Source of the DNA: Firmicutes bacterium UBA1764
Lineage (GTDB): Bacteria; Bacillota; Clostridia; Peptostreptococcales; Anaerovoracaceae
Assembly: GCA_002315535.1 (NCBI GenBank)
Contig: DCHA01000038.1
Location: 1-13,268 of the forward strand
DNA length: 13,268 nucleotides
Reading direction: 5' to 3'
Under the pieces are notes generated by a model, which had not been told where the DNA came from, did not search any database, and saw only the letters and a list, made by a program, of their open reading frames with translations. The translations under genes were made by a program, and so were the position numbers. Of the stretch, positions 1 through 6,813 are shown in pieces. Positions within the stretch are counted from its first letter, which is position 1; the number at the start of each line of letters is the position of its first letter.

Positions 1-34
1 GGTTGAAGAATTCATCTAAGAAACATACACTAAA

Positions 35-57
35 AAAGCCCGATTAATTCGGGCTTT
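35..57 (-). terminator. Rho-independent terminator of the leftward operon
   Basis: A 9-bp stem (AAAGCCCGA / TCGGGCTTT) with a 5-nt loop is followed on the minus strand by a run of T residues. The TAA stop codon of the small membrane protein gene (44-46) lies at the loop, so the terminator overlaps the gene end. The plus-strand side also has a T-rich tail, so it may act in both directions. Confidence 0.8.
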
Positions 58-556
58 GTTTTTTCATAGCAGGTCTTACGATAGTGATTTGTCTGATCCA
101 CCAAACACCAATCATTATCAGGAAGCCGCCGACAAGCTCCAGCGCTATCCAAACAAGATATCTTGGTTCATACACATGTTTAGCAATGCTGGCAACTGTG
201 CAGAAAATAAAAGCATAAGTATTAAAAACTACTCCGGCAACATTTCTGAAAACTACGATGCTTAATACTATAAGGCAGATGAAAATCATTTTGCCCCAGA
301 AATCTCCTATTGCCGGAGAGAACACACCAATAATATAGGGTGCGCTCCAAGAAGCAACAAGGCCGAAGCAACCACCAAACAATATGTTTGGTATTAGCTT
401 TTTATCCTCTTCGACAAGCATGAAGAACATCATACATAGCATCCCCGGCCATGTCGGCAGATGCAGAAGCTCTTCTGCAATGTAATCAAATAAAACAATT
501 AAAGCAAGAAGTAGCACGGTAAATTTGGCTTTTGGTACTGTCATGAATTTGCTCAT
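44..556 (-). CDS. Small multi-pass membrane protein of unknown function
   Basis: A 170-residue hydrophobic protein with about five or six likely membrane segments (roughly residues 11-28, 34-48, 54-79, 88-104, 108-125 and 133-154) and a short basic tail (RPAMKK). The start is supported by a GAAAGGAAA ribosome binding site just upstream; a second Met at residue 5 is possible. It is the last gene of the leftward unit, 36 bp after the sigma-54 activator. The general pattern (a WPG segment, then a small-residue-rich helix, then a late FNTYAF helix) is faintly reminiscent of DUF1097/YcdZ-type membrane proteins, but this is only an impression. No catalytic motif is visible. Its position suggests a transport or membrane role linked to the thiolase and catabolic genes, which is inference. 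Confidence 0.7.
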   Translation of the reverse strand: MSKFMTVPKAKFTVLLLALIVLFDYIAEELLHLPTWPGMLCMMFFMLVEEDKKLIPNILFGGCFGLVASWSAPYIIGVFSPAIGDFWGKMIFICLIVLSIVVFRNVAGVVFNTYAFIFCTVASIAKHVYEPRYLVWIALELVGGFLIMIGVWWIRQITIVRPAMKKQSPN

Positions 557-592
557 GTTATTTCCTTTCTTAAAGTATAAGTAGATTGCAGA

Positions 593-2017
593 CTAATTAT
601 TTTTATTCATGCTTAAGCCATATTTCTTGAGCTTTCTTCCAACGGAAGTGCGATCAATCTTCATGGCTTCAGCAATTTCTGACATGGTATCAAAGTGCTC
701 GGTGCACCACCTCAGAACTTCCTCTTCCTTAGAGTCAAGATAGTTGCTCAGATTAAATTCATTGCTGAGTATTTCTGAGTGTATATCCAAATTGTTCATC
801 CTCGGAATTACTACCTGAGGCATTATTTCATGTTCCTCGGACAGAATTCCCTCCGGAATCTTTTGTACAGTGCCGGAGTAATTCATAACAACAATTCTTT
901 CAATGAGATTCTTGAGTTCTCTGATATTTCCCGGCCAGGAGTAATTGTACAGTTGATCAAAGGCCTGACTCGAAAGAGTGATTAATTTGTTGTAAATAGT
1001 CTCGTACTGAGCGAGATAGAATCTTACCAGAGGAATAATATCTTCTCTTCTGTTTCTGAGAGGCGGTATCTCAATTGGCACAACATTAAGTCTGTAATAA
1101 AGATCTTCTCTGAAATCTCCTCGTTCACAAAGCGATTTGAGTTTGACGTTTGTCGCACAGACTACTCTGAAATTAACTTCAATTTCCTTTGTTGATCCAA
1201 GGGGTCTTAGCTTCTTTGTTTCTAATACCCTTAGGAGCTTGCCTTGAATTGAGAGCGGCATGGAGTTTATTTCATCGAGGAAAAGTGTTCCTCCCTCTGC
1301 TTCTGTAAGAAGTCCCTTTTTACCTTGTTCTCTTGCGCCTGTGAAAGCGCCTTTTTCATAGCCGAAGAGTTCTGCTTCAAGGAGCGGCTCCGGCAGAGAT
1401 GCGCAGTTTATAGCGACAAGAGGCTTATCTCCACGTTTACTCTTTTCATGAATAAGCTGGACGATTAATTCCTTACCTGTTCCGGATTCACCTTCGATGA
1501 GTACGGATGAGTATACAGGGGCAACGATTTCTATGAGCTTTAAGAGCTCCTGCATCTGAGGGCTTTCAGCGATGATAGAAACATTTGGCCTTGTGCTGTC
1601 AGAGGTTCTGTGAAAGTACGAAAGATGAATTTCGTTTCTCGAGGCGTCTTCAAGTCGTTTTGCGTGGTCTTCAACGCGTTCGATCATAGCGATGATGTAT
1701 TTAACGCCGCCATCTTCCCCAAAGACCGGAATCTCTGTTACCAATTGTCTGTAGCTTGTATCAAAAAAGTTTACGTCTTGAAAGGCAGAGCACATTTGTC
1801 CTGTTTTTACAACCTGCTCTAATAGTGAGCTGGTATAGGTGTTTTTGTGCTCTAAGAAATTCGCGCCAACAAGCTTTTGTTTACTTTTTCCGACAAGCTT
1901 AACGAAGTAATCGTTTACGTAGAGTATGGTTCCTTCGGCATCAACGATGTAAACTCCGAATTGCAGCTTGTCATACAAAGAGACAATATCTTTTTCGAGC
2001 AATTCAATTTTGCCCAT
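593..2017 (-). CDS. Sigma-54-dependent transcriptional activator, PAS-AAA+-HTH
   Basis: A 474-residue enhancer-binding protein. An N-terminal PAS domain (about residues 10-115, with VDAEGTILYVND) likely senses a small ligand. The central AAA+ domain (about 145-380) has Walker A GESGTGKE (176-183), the sigma-54 contact loop GAFTGA (223-228), Walker B LFLDEI (245-250), arginine-finger candidates R303 and R309, and sensor II in WPGNIRELKN. A C-terminal Fis/TyrR-like helix-turn-helix (about 444-467) ends in RKLKKYGL. All ATPase motifs are intact, so it should be active. The start has an AGGAGG site about 7 bases upstream. It lies 46 bp after the thiolase gene with no terminator between, so it may be co-transcribed from the sigma-54 promoter at 3285-3301 and regulate itself. 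There is no response-regulator receiver domain, so control is probably by direct ligand binding. The likely target is the dyad element at 3369-3424 or 11619-11675 (inference). Confidence 0.93.
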   Translation of the reverse strand: MGKIELLEKDIVSLYDKLQFGVYIVDAEGTILYVNDYFVKLVGKSKQKLVGANFLEHKNTYTSSLLEQVVKTGQMCSAFQDVNFFDTSYRQLVTEIPVFGEDGGVKYIIAMIERVEDHAKRLEDASRNEIHLSYFHRTSDSTRPNVSIIAESPQMQELLKLIEIVAPVYSSVLIEGESGTGKELIVQLIHEKSKRGDKPLVAINCASLPEPLLEAELFGYEKGAFTGAREQGKKGLLTEAEGGTLFLDEINSMPLSIQGKLLRVLETKKLRPLGSTKEIEVNFRVVCATNVKLKSLCERGDFREDLYYRLNVVPIEIPPLRNRREDIIPLVRFYLAQYETIYNKLITLSSQAFDQLYNYSWPGNIRELKNLIERIVVMNYSGTVQKIPEGILSEEHEIMPQVVIPRMNNLDIHSEILSNEFNLSNYLDSKEEEVLRWCTEHFDTMSEIAEAMKIDRTSVGRKLKKYGLSMNKNN

Positions 2018-2063
2018 AGTTTTTCCTCCTAGTCGTTAGGTGTGAGAAAAGCAATCAGATATA

Positions 2064-3233
2064 TTAGCAAAGTTCGTAAATTCCTGCGAAGCCCTGGCCC
2101 ATGCCTATGCACATTGTAACCAGTGCGTATTTTCCGCCGGTTCTCTTAAGCTCGTTAAGAGCCTTGCATGTAAGGACTGCTCCGGTAGCACCCATTGCGT
2201 GACCCAGTGCGATAGCGCCGCCGTTGGGGTTAACCTTGTTTTGGTCCATACCGAGAGTTCTCATGCAGTAAAGAGCCTGAGAAGCAAATGCTTCGTTAAG
2301 CTCGATTGTATCGATTTGATCAAGAGTAAGTCCGGCATTCTTGAGTACCTTTGGAACTGCGAATACAGGGCCGATACCCATTTCGCCAGGCTCGCAGCCG
2401 GCAACTGCGTATGCGATAAACTTTGCTATTGGTTTAATTCCGAGCTCCTGAACCTTTTCGCCGCTCATCAGAACAACGAATGCGGCACCATCGGAAACCT
2501 GTGAAGATGTTCCTGCAGTTACGCTGCCACCTTCCATGAACGGTGATTTGAGCTCTGCGAGGCTTTCCATTGTTGTTCCCTTGCGGACACCCTGGTCAAC
2601 CTTAAATTCAATTTCATTTCCTTCATCGTCAACGCCCGGAAGTGGGATGATTTCGTCAACGAATTTTCCTGCTTCAATTGCTGCAGCGGCTCTGGCATTA
2701 GATAAAACGCCAAGCGCATCCTGATCCTCTCTGCTGATGCCATATTTCTTTGCAACGATTTCGGCAGTAATACCCATTGGGTAGTAATATTCTTTTCTGT
2801 TTTGGTAAATGTACGGATTGATATCCTTCTTGTCCGGATTCTCTCTTTGCCAGGTCATGATTTCAAGTCCGCCTGCAACAACAACATCGTTTTGGCCAGC
2901 CTCGATTGTGCTTGCCGCAGTTGCGATTGTCTGTATGCCGGAGGAGCAGAATCTGTTAAGTGTCATAGCCGGAACTTCAATTGGAAGTCCTGCTCTGTAT
3001 GCGATAAGTCTTGCAACGTTAAGGCCCTGGCTTCCTGCAGGATTAGCGCATCCAACCATTACGTCATCAATATCTTTAAGATCGAGCTGTGGAACCTTTT
3101 CGAGAACGCCCTTCATAACTGCCCCAGCAATATCAACCGGGTGCATGTTTCTTAAAGCACTCTTTTTTCCGCCCTTTGCAACAGCGGAACGTCCCATTGC
3201 AACTACATATACGTTTTTCATTGCTTTTGCCAT
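2064..3233 (-). CDS. Thiolase (acetyl-CoA acetyltransferase / 3-ketoacyl-CoA thiolase)
   Basis: A 389-residue thiolase of normal length. It catalyses CoA-dependent cleavage of 3-ketoacyl-CoA, or the reverse condensation of two acetyl-CoA. Visible active-site elements are the nucleophilic Cys96 in NRFCSSG, the NEAF motif (313-316), His345 in GGAIALGHAMGATGA and the acid/base Cys375 in CIGMGQG. The usual GHP after the catalytic His reads GHA here, a small deviation. The start at 3233 has GGAG 9 bases upstream; a second Met at residue 5 (MKNVYVV) is a possible alternative. It is the first gene of the leftward unit, divergent from the BKACE operon and preceded by its own near-consensus sigma-54 promoter. 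In this context it probably splits acetoacetyl-CoA made from BKACE-derived acetoacetate. The exact chain length is not determinable. Confidence 0.92.
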   Translation of the reverse strand: MAKAMKNVYVVAMGRSAVAKGGKKSALRNMHPVDIAGAVMKGVLEKVPQLDLKDIDDVMVGCANPAGSQGLNVARLIAYRAGLPIEVPAMTLNRFCSSGIQTIATAASTIEAGQNDVVVAGGLEIMTWQRENPDKKDINPYIYQNRKEYYYPMGITAEIVAKKYGISREDQDALGVLSNARAAAAIEAGKFVDEIIPLPGVDDEGNEIEFKVDQGVRKGTTMESLAELKSPFMEGGSVTAGTSSQVSDGAAFVVLMSGEKVQELGIKPIAKFIAYAVAGCEPGEMGIGPVFAVPKVLKNAGLTLDQIDTIELNEAFASQALYCMRTLGMDQNKVNPNGGAIALGHAMGATGAVLTCKALNELKRTGGKYALVTMCIGMGQGFAGIYELC

Positions 3234-3284
3234 GATTATTATCTCCTTAATAAATTATCGAATAAAATTTACGCAAATATAAAA

Positions 3285-3301
3285 TGCAATATTCATGCCA
3301 A
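3285..3301 (-). promoter_or_regulatory. Sigma-54 (-24/-12) promoter for the thiolase operon
   Basis: On the minus strand the sequence reads TTGGCAT-GAATA-TTGCA, one base away from the TTGGCAC-N5-TTGCA consensus, with the invariant GG and GC correctly 12 bp apart. The predicted transcription start is near 3274, leaving a leader of about 40 nt before the thiolase ATG. Confidence 0.75.
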
Positions 3302-3346
3302 GCTCGGAAAGTCTCAAAAACCGTGAAAAATTGATTATTATGCCCA

Positions 3347-3361
3347 AAATGTGCAAAAAAG
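3347..3361 (+). repeat. Short repeated motif AAATGYGYAAAAAG, copy 1
   Basis: Reads AAATGTGCAAAAAAG. It is nearly the same as 11693-11707 (one C/T difference) and related to 3423-3436. It sits just left of the dyad element and about 45 bp upstream of the leftward -24 box, so it may be an accessory activator or half site. AT-rich sequence makes chance possible. Confidence 0.35.
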
Positions 3362-3368
3362 AGCCCTG

Positions 3369-3424
3369 TTTAATTCAGTGCAGAATCGCACGCGTGCATT
3401 TTTGCAATGCAATTCTGAATTAAA
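3369..3424. promoter_or_regulatory. 56-bp dyad element, predicted enhancer (UAS) for a sigma-54 activator
   Basis: The outer arms are a perfect 10-bp inverted repeat, TTTAATTCAG (3369-3378) and CTGAATTAAA (3415-3424). Inside lie a palindrome GCACGCGTGC (3388-3397) and a second dyad TGCATT-N5-AATGCA (3395-3411). On the opposite strand the core reads TGCATTGCAAAAATGCA and matches the element at 11632-11648 base for base. It is 57 bp upstream of the rightward promoter and 68 bp upstream of the leftward one, normal distances for an enhancer site. Assignment to one of the two activators in the window is inference. Confidence 0.78.
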
Positions 3425-3436
3425 ATGCGTAAAAAG
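3423..3436 (+). repeat. Short repeated motif AAATGYGYAAAAAG, copy 2
   Basis: Reads AAATGCGTAAAAAG directly after the right arm of the dyad element and about 45 bp before the rightward -24 box. Same orientation as the copies at 3347 and 11693. Possible extra activator site. Confidence 0.35.
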
Positions 3437-3480
3437 ACGTGAAATTTGATAAATAAATAGCAAAAATCAGCCCAAAAATG

Positions 3481-3497
3481 TTGGCACTGATTTTGCA
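3481..3497 (+). promoter_or_regulatory. Sigma-54 (-24/-12) promoter for the BKACE operon
   Basis: TTGGCAC-TGATT-TTGCA is an exact match to the sigma-54 consensus, with GG at 3483-3484 and GC at 3495-3496. The predicted start is near 3508, about 54 nt before the first BKACE start codon. Confidence 0.9.
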
Positions 3498-3561
3498 AAT
3501 ACTAAAAGTTGAATTAATTTTAGTCAGCGTAACATAAAAGTATATTTTCAGAAAGGAATGT

Positions 3562-4413
3562 ATGGCTATGAACAATAATCCACTAGTTATTTCCTGTGCT
3601 TTAACAGGAACAGCTACTCCAAAGGCAAAAAACGAAAATTTGCCGGTTACTCCGGAGGCAATCGCTAAAGATGCATATGAAGCATGGAAGGCAGGCGCAG
3701 CAGTAGTACATCTTCACATGAGAGATGCAAATCAGATCGGAACAATGGATCCGAAGCTTTTCGCAGAGACAGTACACCTTATCCGCGAATACAAGGATTG
3801 CGACGTAATTATTAACTGCACATCCTCCGGCGGATTTACAAAGAATCACTCTGCAAGATTTGATCATTTCAGAACTATTCCTGAAATTGAAGTTGGTTCC
3901 TTTGACGCAGGCACTCTCAACTGGGGTGCAAGCTATGTATTCCCGAATCCACCACTCGTACTCGAAGAGCTTTGCGGTGTATACCAGGAATTCGATGTAG
4001 TACCTGAGGTTGAAGTATTTGATCCGGGCTTTATCGCAAATGCACAGTATTACATCAAGAAGGGCATGATGAAGGGACCAGGCTGGTATCAGTTCGTACT
4101 TGGCGTTCTGGGTGCATCAAAGGCTACTCCGGAGGCTGTCGCATATCTTAAGAGCCTTCTTCCTGAAGGAGCAAAATGGTCCGCAACAGGAATCGGAACA
4201 GGCCATCTGCCTGTACTTTATGCCGCAATTGCTATGGGCGCAGACGGCGTAAGAGTAGGACTCGAGGATAACCTTTATTATGATCACGGAGTGCTCGCAA
4301 CAAACAAGAGCCTCGTTGAGAGAGCAGTAAGAGTTGCAAAGGAATTCAACAGACCTGTAGCAACATCAGCACAAGCAAGAGAAATCATGGGCATTAAGCC
4401 TCTCGTAAGATAA
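3562..4413 (+). CDS. Beta-keto acid cleavage enzyme (BKACE, DUF849/Kce family), paralog 1
   Basis: A 283-residue TIM-barrel enzyme. The family condenses a beta-keto acid with acetyl-CoA and cleaves it to acetoacetate plus a new acyl-CoA; the founding member is 3-keto-5-aminohexanoate cleavage enzyme of lysine fermentation. Zinc ligands are visible as His50 and His52 in VVHLHMRD and Glu235 in RVGLEDN. Arg231, Asp236 and the TSSGG loop (87-91) match catalytic positions of Kce. The Kce residue Glu14 appears replaced in the loop ALTGTATPKAKN, so the substrate is probably not the lysine intermediate (inference). The ribosome binding site GAAAGGA lies 4 bases before this ATG and 10 before an in-frame ATG at 3568, which would give MNNNPLV as in the next gene. 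First gene of the rightward operon; about 80% identical to the following gene. Confidence 0.92.
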   Translation: MAMNNNPLVISCALTGTATPKAKNENLPVTPEAIAKDAYEAWKAGAAVVHLHMRDANQIGTMDPKLFAETVHLIREYKDCDVIINCTSSGGFTKNHSARFDHFRTIPEIEVGSFDAGTLNWGASYVFPNPPLVLEELCGVYQEFDVVPEVEVFDPGFIANAQYYIKKGMMKGPGWYQFVLGVLGASKATPEAVAYLKSLLPEGAKWSATGIGTGHLPVLYAAIAMGADGVRVGLEDNLYYDHGVLATNKSLVERAVRVAKEFNRPVATSAQAREIMGIKPLVR

Positions 4414-4453
4414 AAGAATTCTCACTTTAATATACAGAAAGGAAATGTTCAAA

Positions 4454-5299
4454 ATGAATAATAATCCATTAGTAATATCTTGTGCTCTTACAGGAACACA
4501 AACACCAAAATCAAAGAATCCAAATCTGCCGGTAACTCCGGAAGAAATCGCACAAAATGCATACGAAGCATGGCAGGCAGGGGCAGCAGTTGTTCACCTT
4601 CACATGAGAGATGACAATCAGAACGGCTGCATGGATCCGTCATTATTTGAAAAGACAGTACATCTCATTCGTGAATATAAAGACTGCGATGTAATTATCA
4701 ACTGCACATCCTCCGGCGGAGTTTCTCTTACACACGGAAAGAGAATGGAGCATTTCAAGAGAGTTCCTGAAATCGAAGTTGGTTCATACGACGCAGGAAC
4801 ACTTAACTGGGGCTGCAACTATGTATTCCCTAATCCTCCGGCATTCCTTGAAGAGCTGGGCATGGTATATCAGGCAAATGATGTAATGCCGGAAATCGAA
4901 GTATTTGATCCGGGCTTCATCGATAACGCTGAATACTATATGCAAAAGGGCGTTATTAAGGCTCCGGGCTGGTTCCAGTTTGTACTGGGCGTGCTTGGCG
5001 GATCTGATGCAACTCCGGAGGCTCTGATTTACTTAAAGAACCTTCTCCCTGCAGGCGCAAAGTGGTCTGCAACAGGTATCGGACCGGGACACCTTCCAAT
5101 TCTCTTCACCGCAATTGCACTCGGAGCTGATGGTGTAAGAGTTGGACTCGAGGATAACATCTACTATGACCATGGCGTGCTTGCAACAAACAAGGGCCTT
5201 GTTGAAAGAGCAGTAAGAGTTGCAAAGGAATTCAACAGACCGGTAGCAACACCGGCTCAGGCAAGAGAGATCATGGGAATCAAGCCATTGGTTAGATAG
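4454..5299 (+). CDS. Beta-keto acid cleavage enzyme (BKACE, DUF849/Kce family), paralog 2
   Basis: A tandem paralog of the preceding gene, about 80% identical by eye. The zinc ligands (HLHMRD and the Glu of RVGLEDN) and the TSSGG loop are all kept. Differences cluster in the loop after TSSGG (FTKNHSARFDHF versus VSLTHGKRMEHF) and around residues 130-175, which suggests altered substrate choice or a mixed complex. I chose ATG 4454 (MNNNPLV) because the GAAAGGAA site almost touches the upstream in-frame ATG at 4445 but lies about 9 bases from 4454; starting at 4445 would add three residues (MFK). The stop TAG sits inside the next gene's AGGAGG region, so the two are tightly coupled. The 3' end shares an exact 35-bp stretch with paralog 1, a possible trace of gene conversion. 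Confidence 0.92.
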   Translation: MNNNPLVISCALTGTQTPKSKNPNLPVTPEEIAQNAYEAWQAGAAVVHLHMRDDNQNGCMDPSLFEKTVHLIREYKDCDVIINCTSSGGVSLTHGKRMEHFKRVPEIEVGSYDAGTLNWGCNYVFPNPPAFLEELGMVYQANDVMPEIEVFDPGFIDNAEYYMQKGVIKAPGWFQFVLGVLGGSDATPEALIYLKNLLPAGAKWSATGIGPGHLPILFTAIALGADGVRVGLEDNIYYDHGVLATNKGLVERAVRVAKEFNRPVATPAQAREIMGIKPLVR

Positions 5300-5309
5300 G
5301 AGGAAACAA

Positions 5310-5669
5310 ATGATTAACGGAACATTTAAAATTCAGAATTATCTTAGCAAGACCAATCTTGAAACAAACTATATCGTACTCAAGGAAGGCGAAAACGGAG
5401 AGCTTAAGGGCTTCATGGGAGAAATCCTATTTAAAGAGCCTGCTCCGGTAAGCGGAATCGCTAATCCTGACGGCACATTTAAGGTTTCAACAGGCAAAAT
5501 GTCAACCATCATGAAGGATGTATGCATTGATATCGAGGGCCAGGTAATCGGTGATGATATCAAGGGCTTCATTCAGGCAACAGCAAAGATGCCAATGTTC
5601 GGAAAGAAGGTTGCTGATTACATGTCAGCAGGCGATTTCCTCAAGTATAAAAAAGAAAACGATAAGTAA
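5310..5669 (+). CDS. Unknown 119-residue protein with an internal repeat
   Basis: I do not recognise this protein. It is soluble, with no signal peptide or membrane segment, and looks beta-strand rich. Two halves align: GTFKI at 4-8 and GTFKV at 55-59, an EG pair at 26-27 and 76-77, and LKGF (32-35) versus IKGF (84-87), with small gaps, which suggests a duplicated beta unit as in lipocalin-like or other small barrels. The tail is charged (LKYKKENDK). A strong AGGAGG site lies 6 bases before the ATG and overlaps the end of the BKACE gene, so it is translated as part of the operon. Its place between the BKACE pair and the dehydrogenase suggests an accessory, binding or small enzymatic role in the same pathway. 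No function can be assigned. Confidence 0.85.
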   Translation: MINGTFKIQNYLSKTNLETNYIVLKEGENGELKGFMGEILFKEPAPVSGIANPDGTFKVSTGKMSTIMKDVCIDIEGQVIGDDIKGFIQATAKMPMFGKKVADYMSAGDFLKYKKENDK

Positions 5670-5685
5670 GAAAGAAGGTAAAACA

Positions 5686-6735
5686 ATGAGAGTAGCTATA
5701 TTAGGTTGCGGCGCTATGGGAACAATCATGGGCGCATTCATGACAAAGAACGGTATCGATGTAACAATGATCGATTCGTATAAGGCACACGTTGATGCTC
5801 TTAATGAAAAGGGCGCAAAGATTATCGGCTTTGCAGATTTTACTGTACCAGTACATGCAATAACTCCTGAACAGATGGAAGGAATTTATGATTTAGTATT
5901 CCTGTTCACAAAGCAGACTGCAAATGATGAAGTACTTCCAAATCTTCTTCCTCACCTTGGCCCGGACAGCACCGTTTGCACACTCCAAAACGGTGTTCCG
6001 GAGCCATACGTTGCAAAGTATGTTGGCCAGAACAGAACTGTTGGCGGAACAGTACTTTGGAGCGGCACATTTATCGAGCCGGGCGTATCCCAGCTTACAC
6101 AGAACGTTGAAAACCTTGCACATTTCTTTGGAATCGGAGAAATGGATGGACAGGATACAGAAAGAATTCACAAGGTTGCAGAAGTGCTCGGACACATGGG
6201 TAACGCAGATGTTTCCCCAAGCCTTATGGCAGAGCGCTGGAGCAAGCTTATCAATAATGCATGCATGAGCGGTATGTCTGCCGCAGCAGGCCTGACATTT
6301 GGTGGCGTTCTTGAAAATGACAAGGCAAGAGCTTGCCTCAGCTATCTCGGAAACGAAGTTATGAGATGCGCAGAGGCTGAAGGATATAATCCTCCGGCAA
6401 TCGCAGGAAAGGTTCCGACAGCAATCTTCAAGATTAACAATCAGGAAGAATACAACAGAAGCCAGACAATGTTCTGGAAGATGTATCAGTATGTACTCGC
6501 AGGAAAAGCATCCATGCTGCAGGATCTTGAAAAGAACAGAAAGACAGAAGTTCCAATGATTAACGGCTATGTTTGCGAAGCAGGCAGAAAGCATGGAATC
6601 CCAACCCCATTCTGCGACAAGGTTGTAGAAATCGTAAAGAAGATTGAAGCCGGCGAAGAAAAGCTTGGACCACATTGCCTTGATTACTTTGAAGATTCAA
6701 TGTTCACATACGAACCATTTAAACCAGAAGTTTAG
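5686..6735 (+). CDS. Ketopantoate reductase (ApbA/PanE) family dehydrogenase
   Basis: A 349-residue NAD(P)-dependent enzyme. The N-terminal Rossmann motif GCGAMG (7-12) and the C-terminal family signature are clear: Lys187 in ERWSKLINN (the catalytic lysine position), then SMLQDLEKNRKTEV with Ser276 and Glu288, and NGYVCEAGRKHGIPTP. Family members reduce 2-ketopantoate, but others act on different 2-hydroxy/2-keto acids (D-mandelate dehydrogenase, for example). No pantothenate genes are nearby, so a catabolic hydroxy/keto acid conversion is more likely (inference). The start at 5686 is chosen because AGAAGG lies 7 bases upstream and the protein then begins directly with the Rossmann strand (MRVAILG). 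A longer frame back to 5551 would overlap the preceding gene by over 100 bp and adds an unlikely basic leader. Confidence 0.9.
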   Translation: MRVAILGCGAMGTIMGAFMTKNGIDVTMIDSYKAHVDALNEKGAKIIGFADFTVPVHAITPEQMEGIYDLVFLFTKQTANDEVLPNLLPHLGPDSTVCTLQNGVPEPYVAKYVGQNRTVGGTVLWSGTFIEPGVSQLTQNVENLAHFFGIGEMDGQDTERIHKVAEVLGHMGNADVSPSLMAERWSKLINNACMSGMSAAAGLTFGGVLENDKARACLSYLGNEVMRCAEAEGYNPPAIAGKVPTAIFKINNQEEYNRSQTMFWKMYQYVLAGKASMLQDLEKNRKTEVPMINGYVCEAGRKHGIPTPFCDKVVEIVKKIEAGEEKLGPHCLDYFEDSMFTYEPFKPEV

Positions 6736-6760
6736 AATCACCACTCCATATTATTCCGTG

Positions 6761-6784
6761 TAGGTGGCCGCTTGCGGCCACCTA
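6761..6784 (+). other. Strong intercistronic hairpin without a T-run
   Basis: A perfect 10-bp GC-rich stem (TAGGTGGCCG / CGGCCACCTA) with loop CTTG lies in the 78-bp gap between the dehydrogenase and the first CoA-transferase. No T-tract follows, so it is not a standard terminator. It may be an RNA-stability or processing element that sets different expression for the upstream genes. Confidence 0.6.
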
Positions 6785-6813
6785 TGTCGCGGTACGTTTA
6801 GAAGAGGAAAGAA

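Larger units (their letters stand above)
3234..3561. promoter_or_regulatory. Divergent sigma-54 control region between thiolase and BKACE operons
   Basis: This 328-bp AT-rich gap holds no gene. It contains, left to right, a leftward -24/-12 promoter (3285-3301), a short motif copy (3347-3361), a 56-bp dyad element (3369-3424), a second short motif copy (3423-3436) and a rightward -24/-12 promoter (3481-3497). Just after the rightward promoter, ACTAAAA (3501-3507) and TTTTAGT (3518-3524) form a small inverted repeat in the predicted 5' leader. One shared enhancer could therefore drive both directions. Confidence 0.8.

Noticed and set aside
2809..3282. Plus-strand open frame (157 codons) opposite the thiolase gene
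   Set aside because: Antisense to the conserved thiolase coding region; no supported start signal and no family resemblance.
3562..5299. Standard lysine fermentation (kce) operon
   Set aside because: The lysine aminomutase, diaminohexanoate dehydrogenase and aminobutyryl-CoA ammonia-lyase genes are not in the window, and the BKACE substrate loop differs from Kce.
5551..5685. N-terminal extension of the ketopantoate-reductase-family gene
   Set aside because: Would overlap the 119-residue gene by more than 100 bp and place 45 unlikely residues ahead of the Rossmann strand; ATG 5686 has a proper ribosome binding site.
5893..6675. Long minus-strand open frame (260 codons) opposite the dehydrogenase gene
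   Set aside because: Cys-rich translation with no recognisable motif, no ribosome binding site, and fully antisense to a clear Rossmann-family gene; a codon-bias shadow.
5686..6735. Pantothenate biosynthesis role (panE)
   Set aside because: The family fits, but there is no pantothenate gene nearby and the gene sits in a sigma-54-controlled catabolic operon, so the symbol is not assigned.
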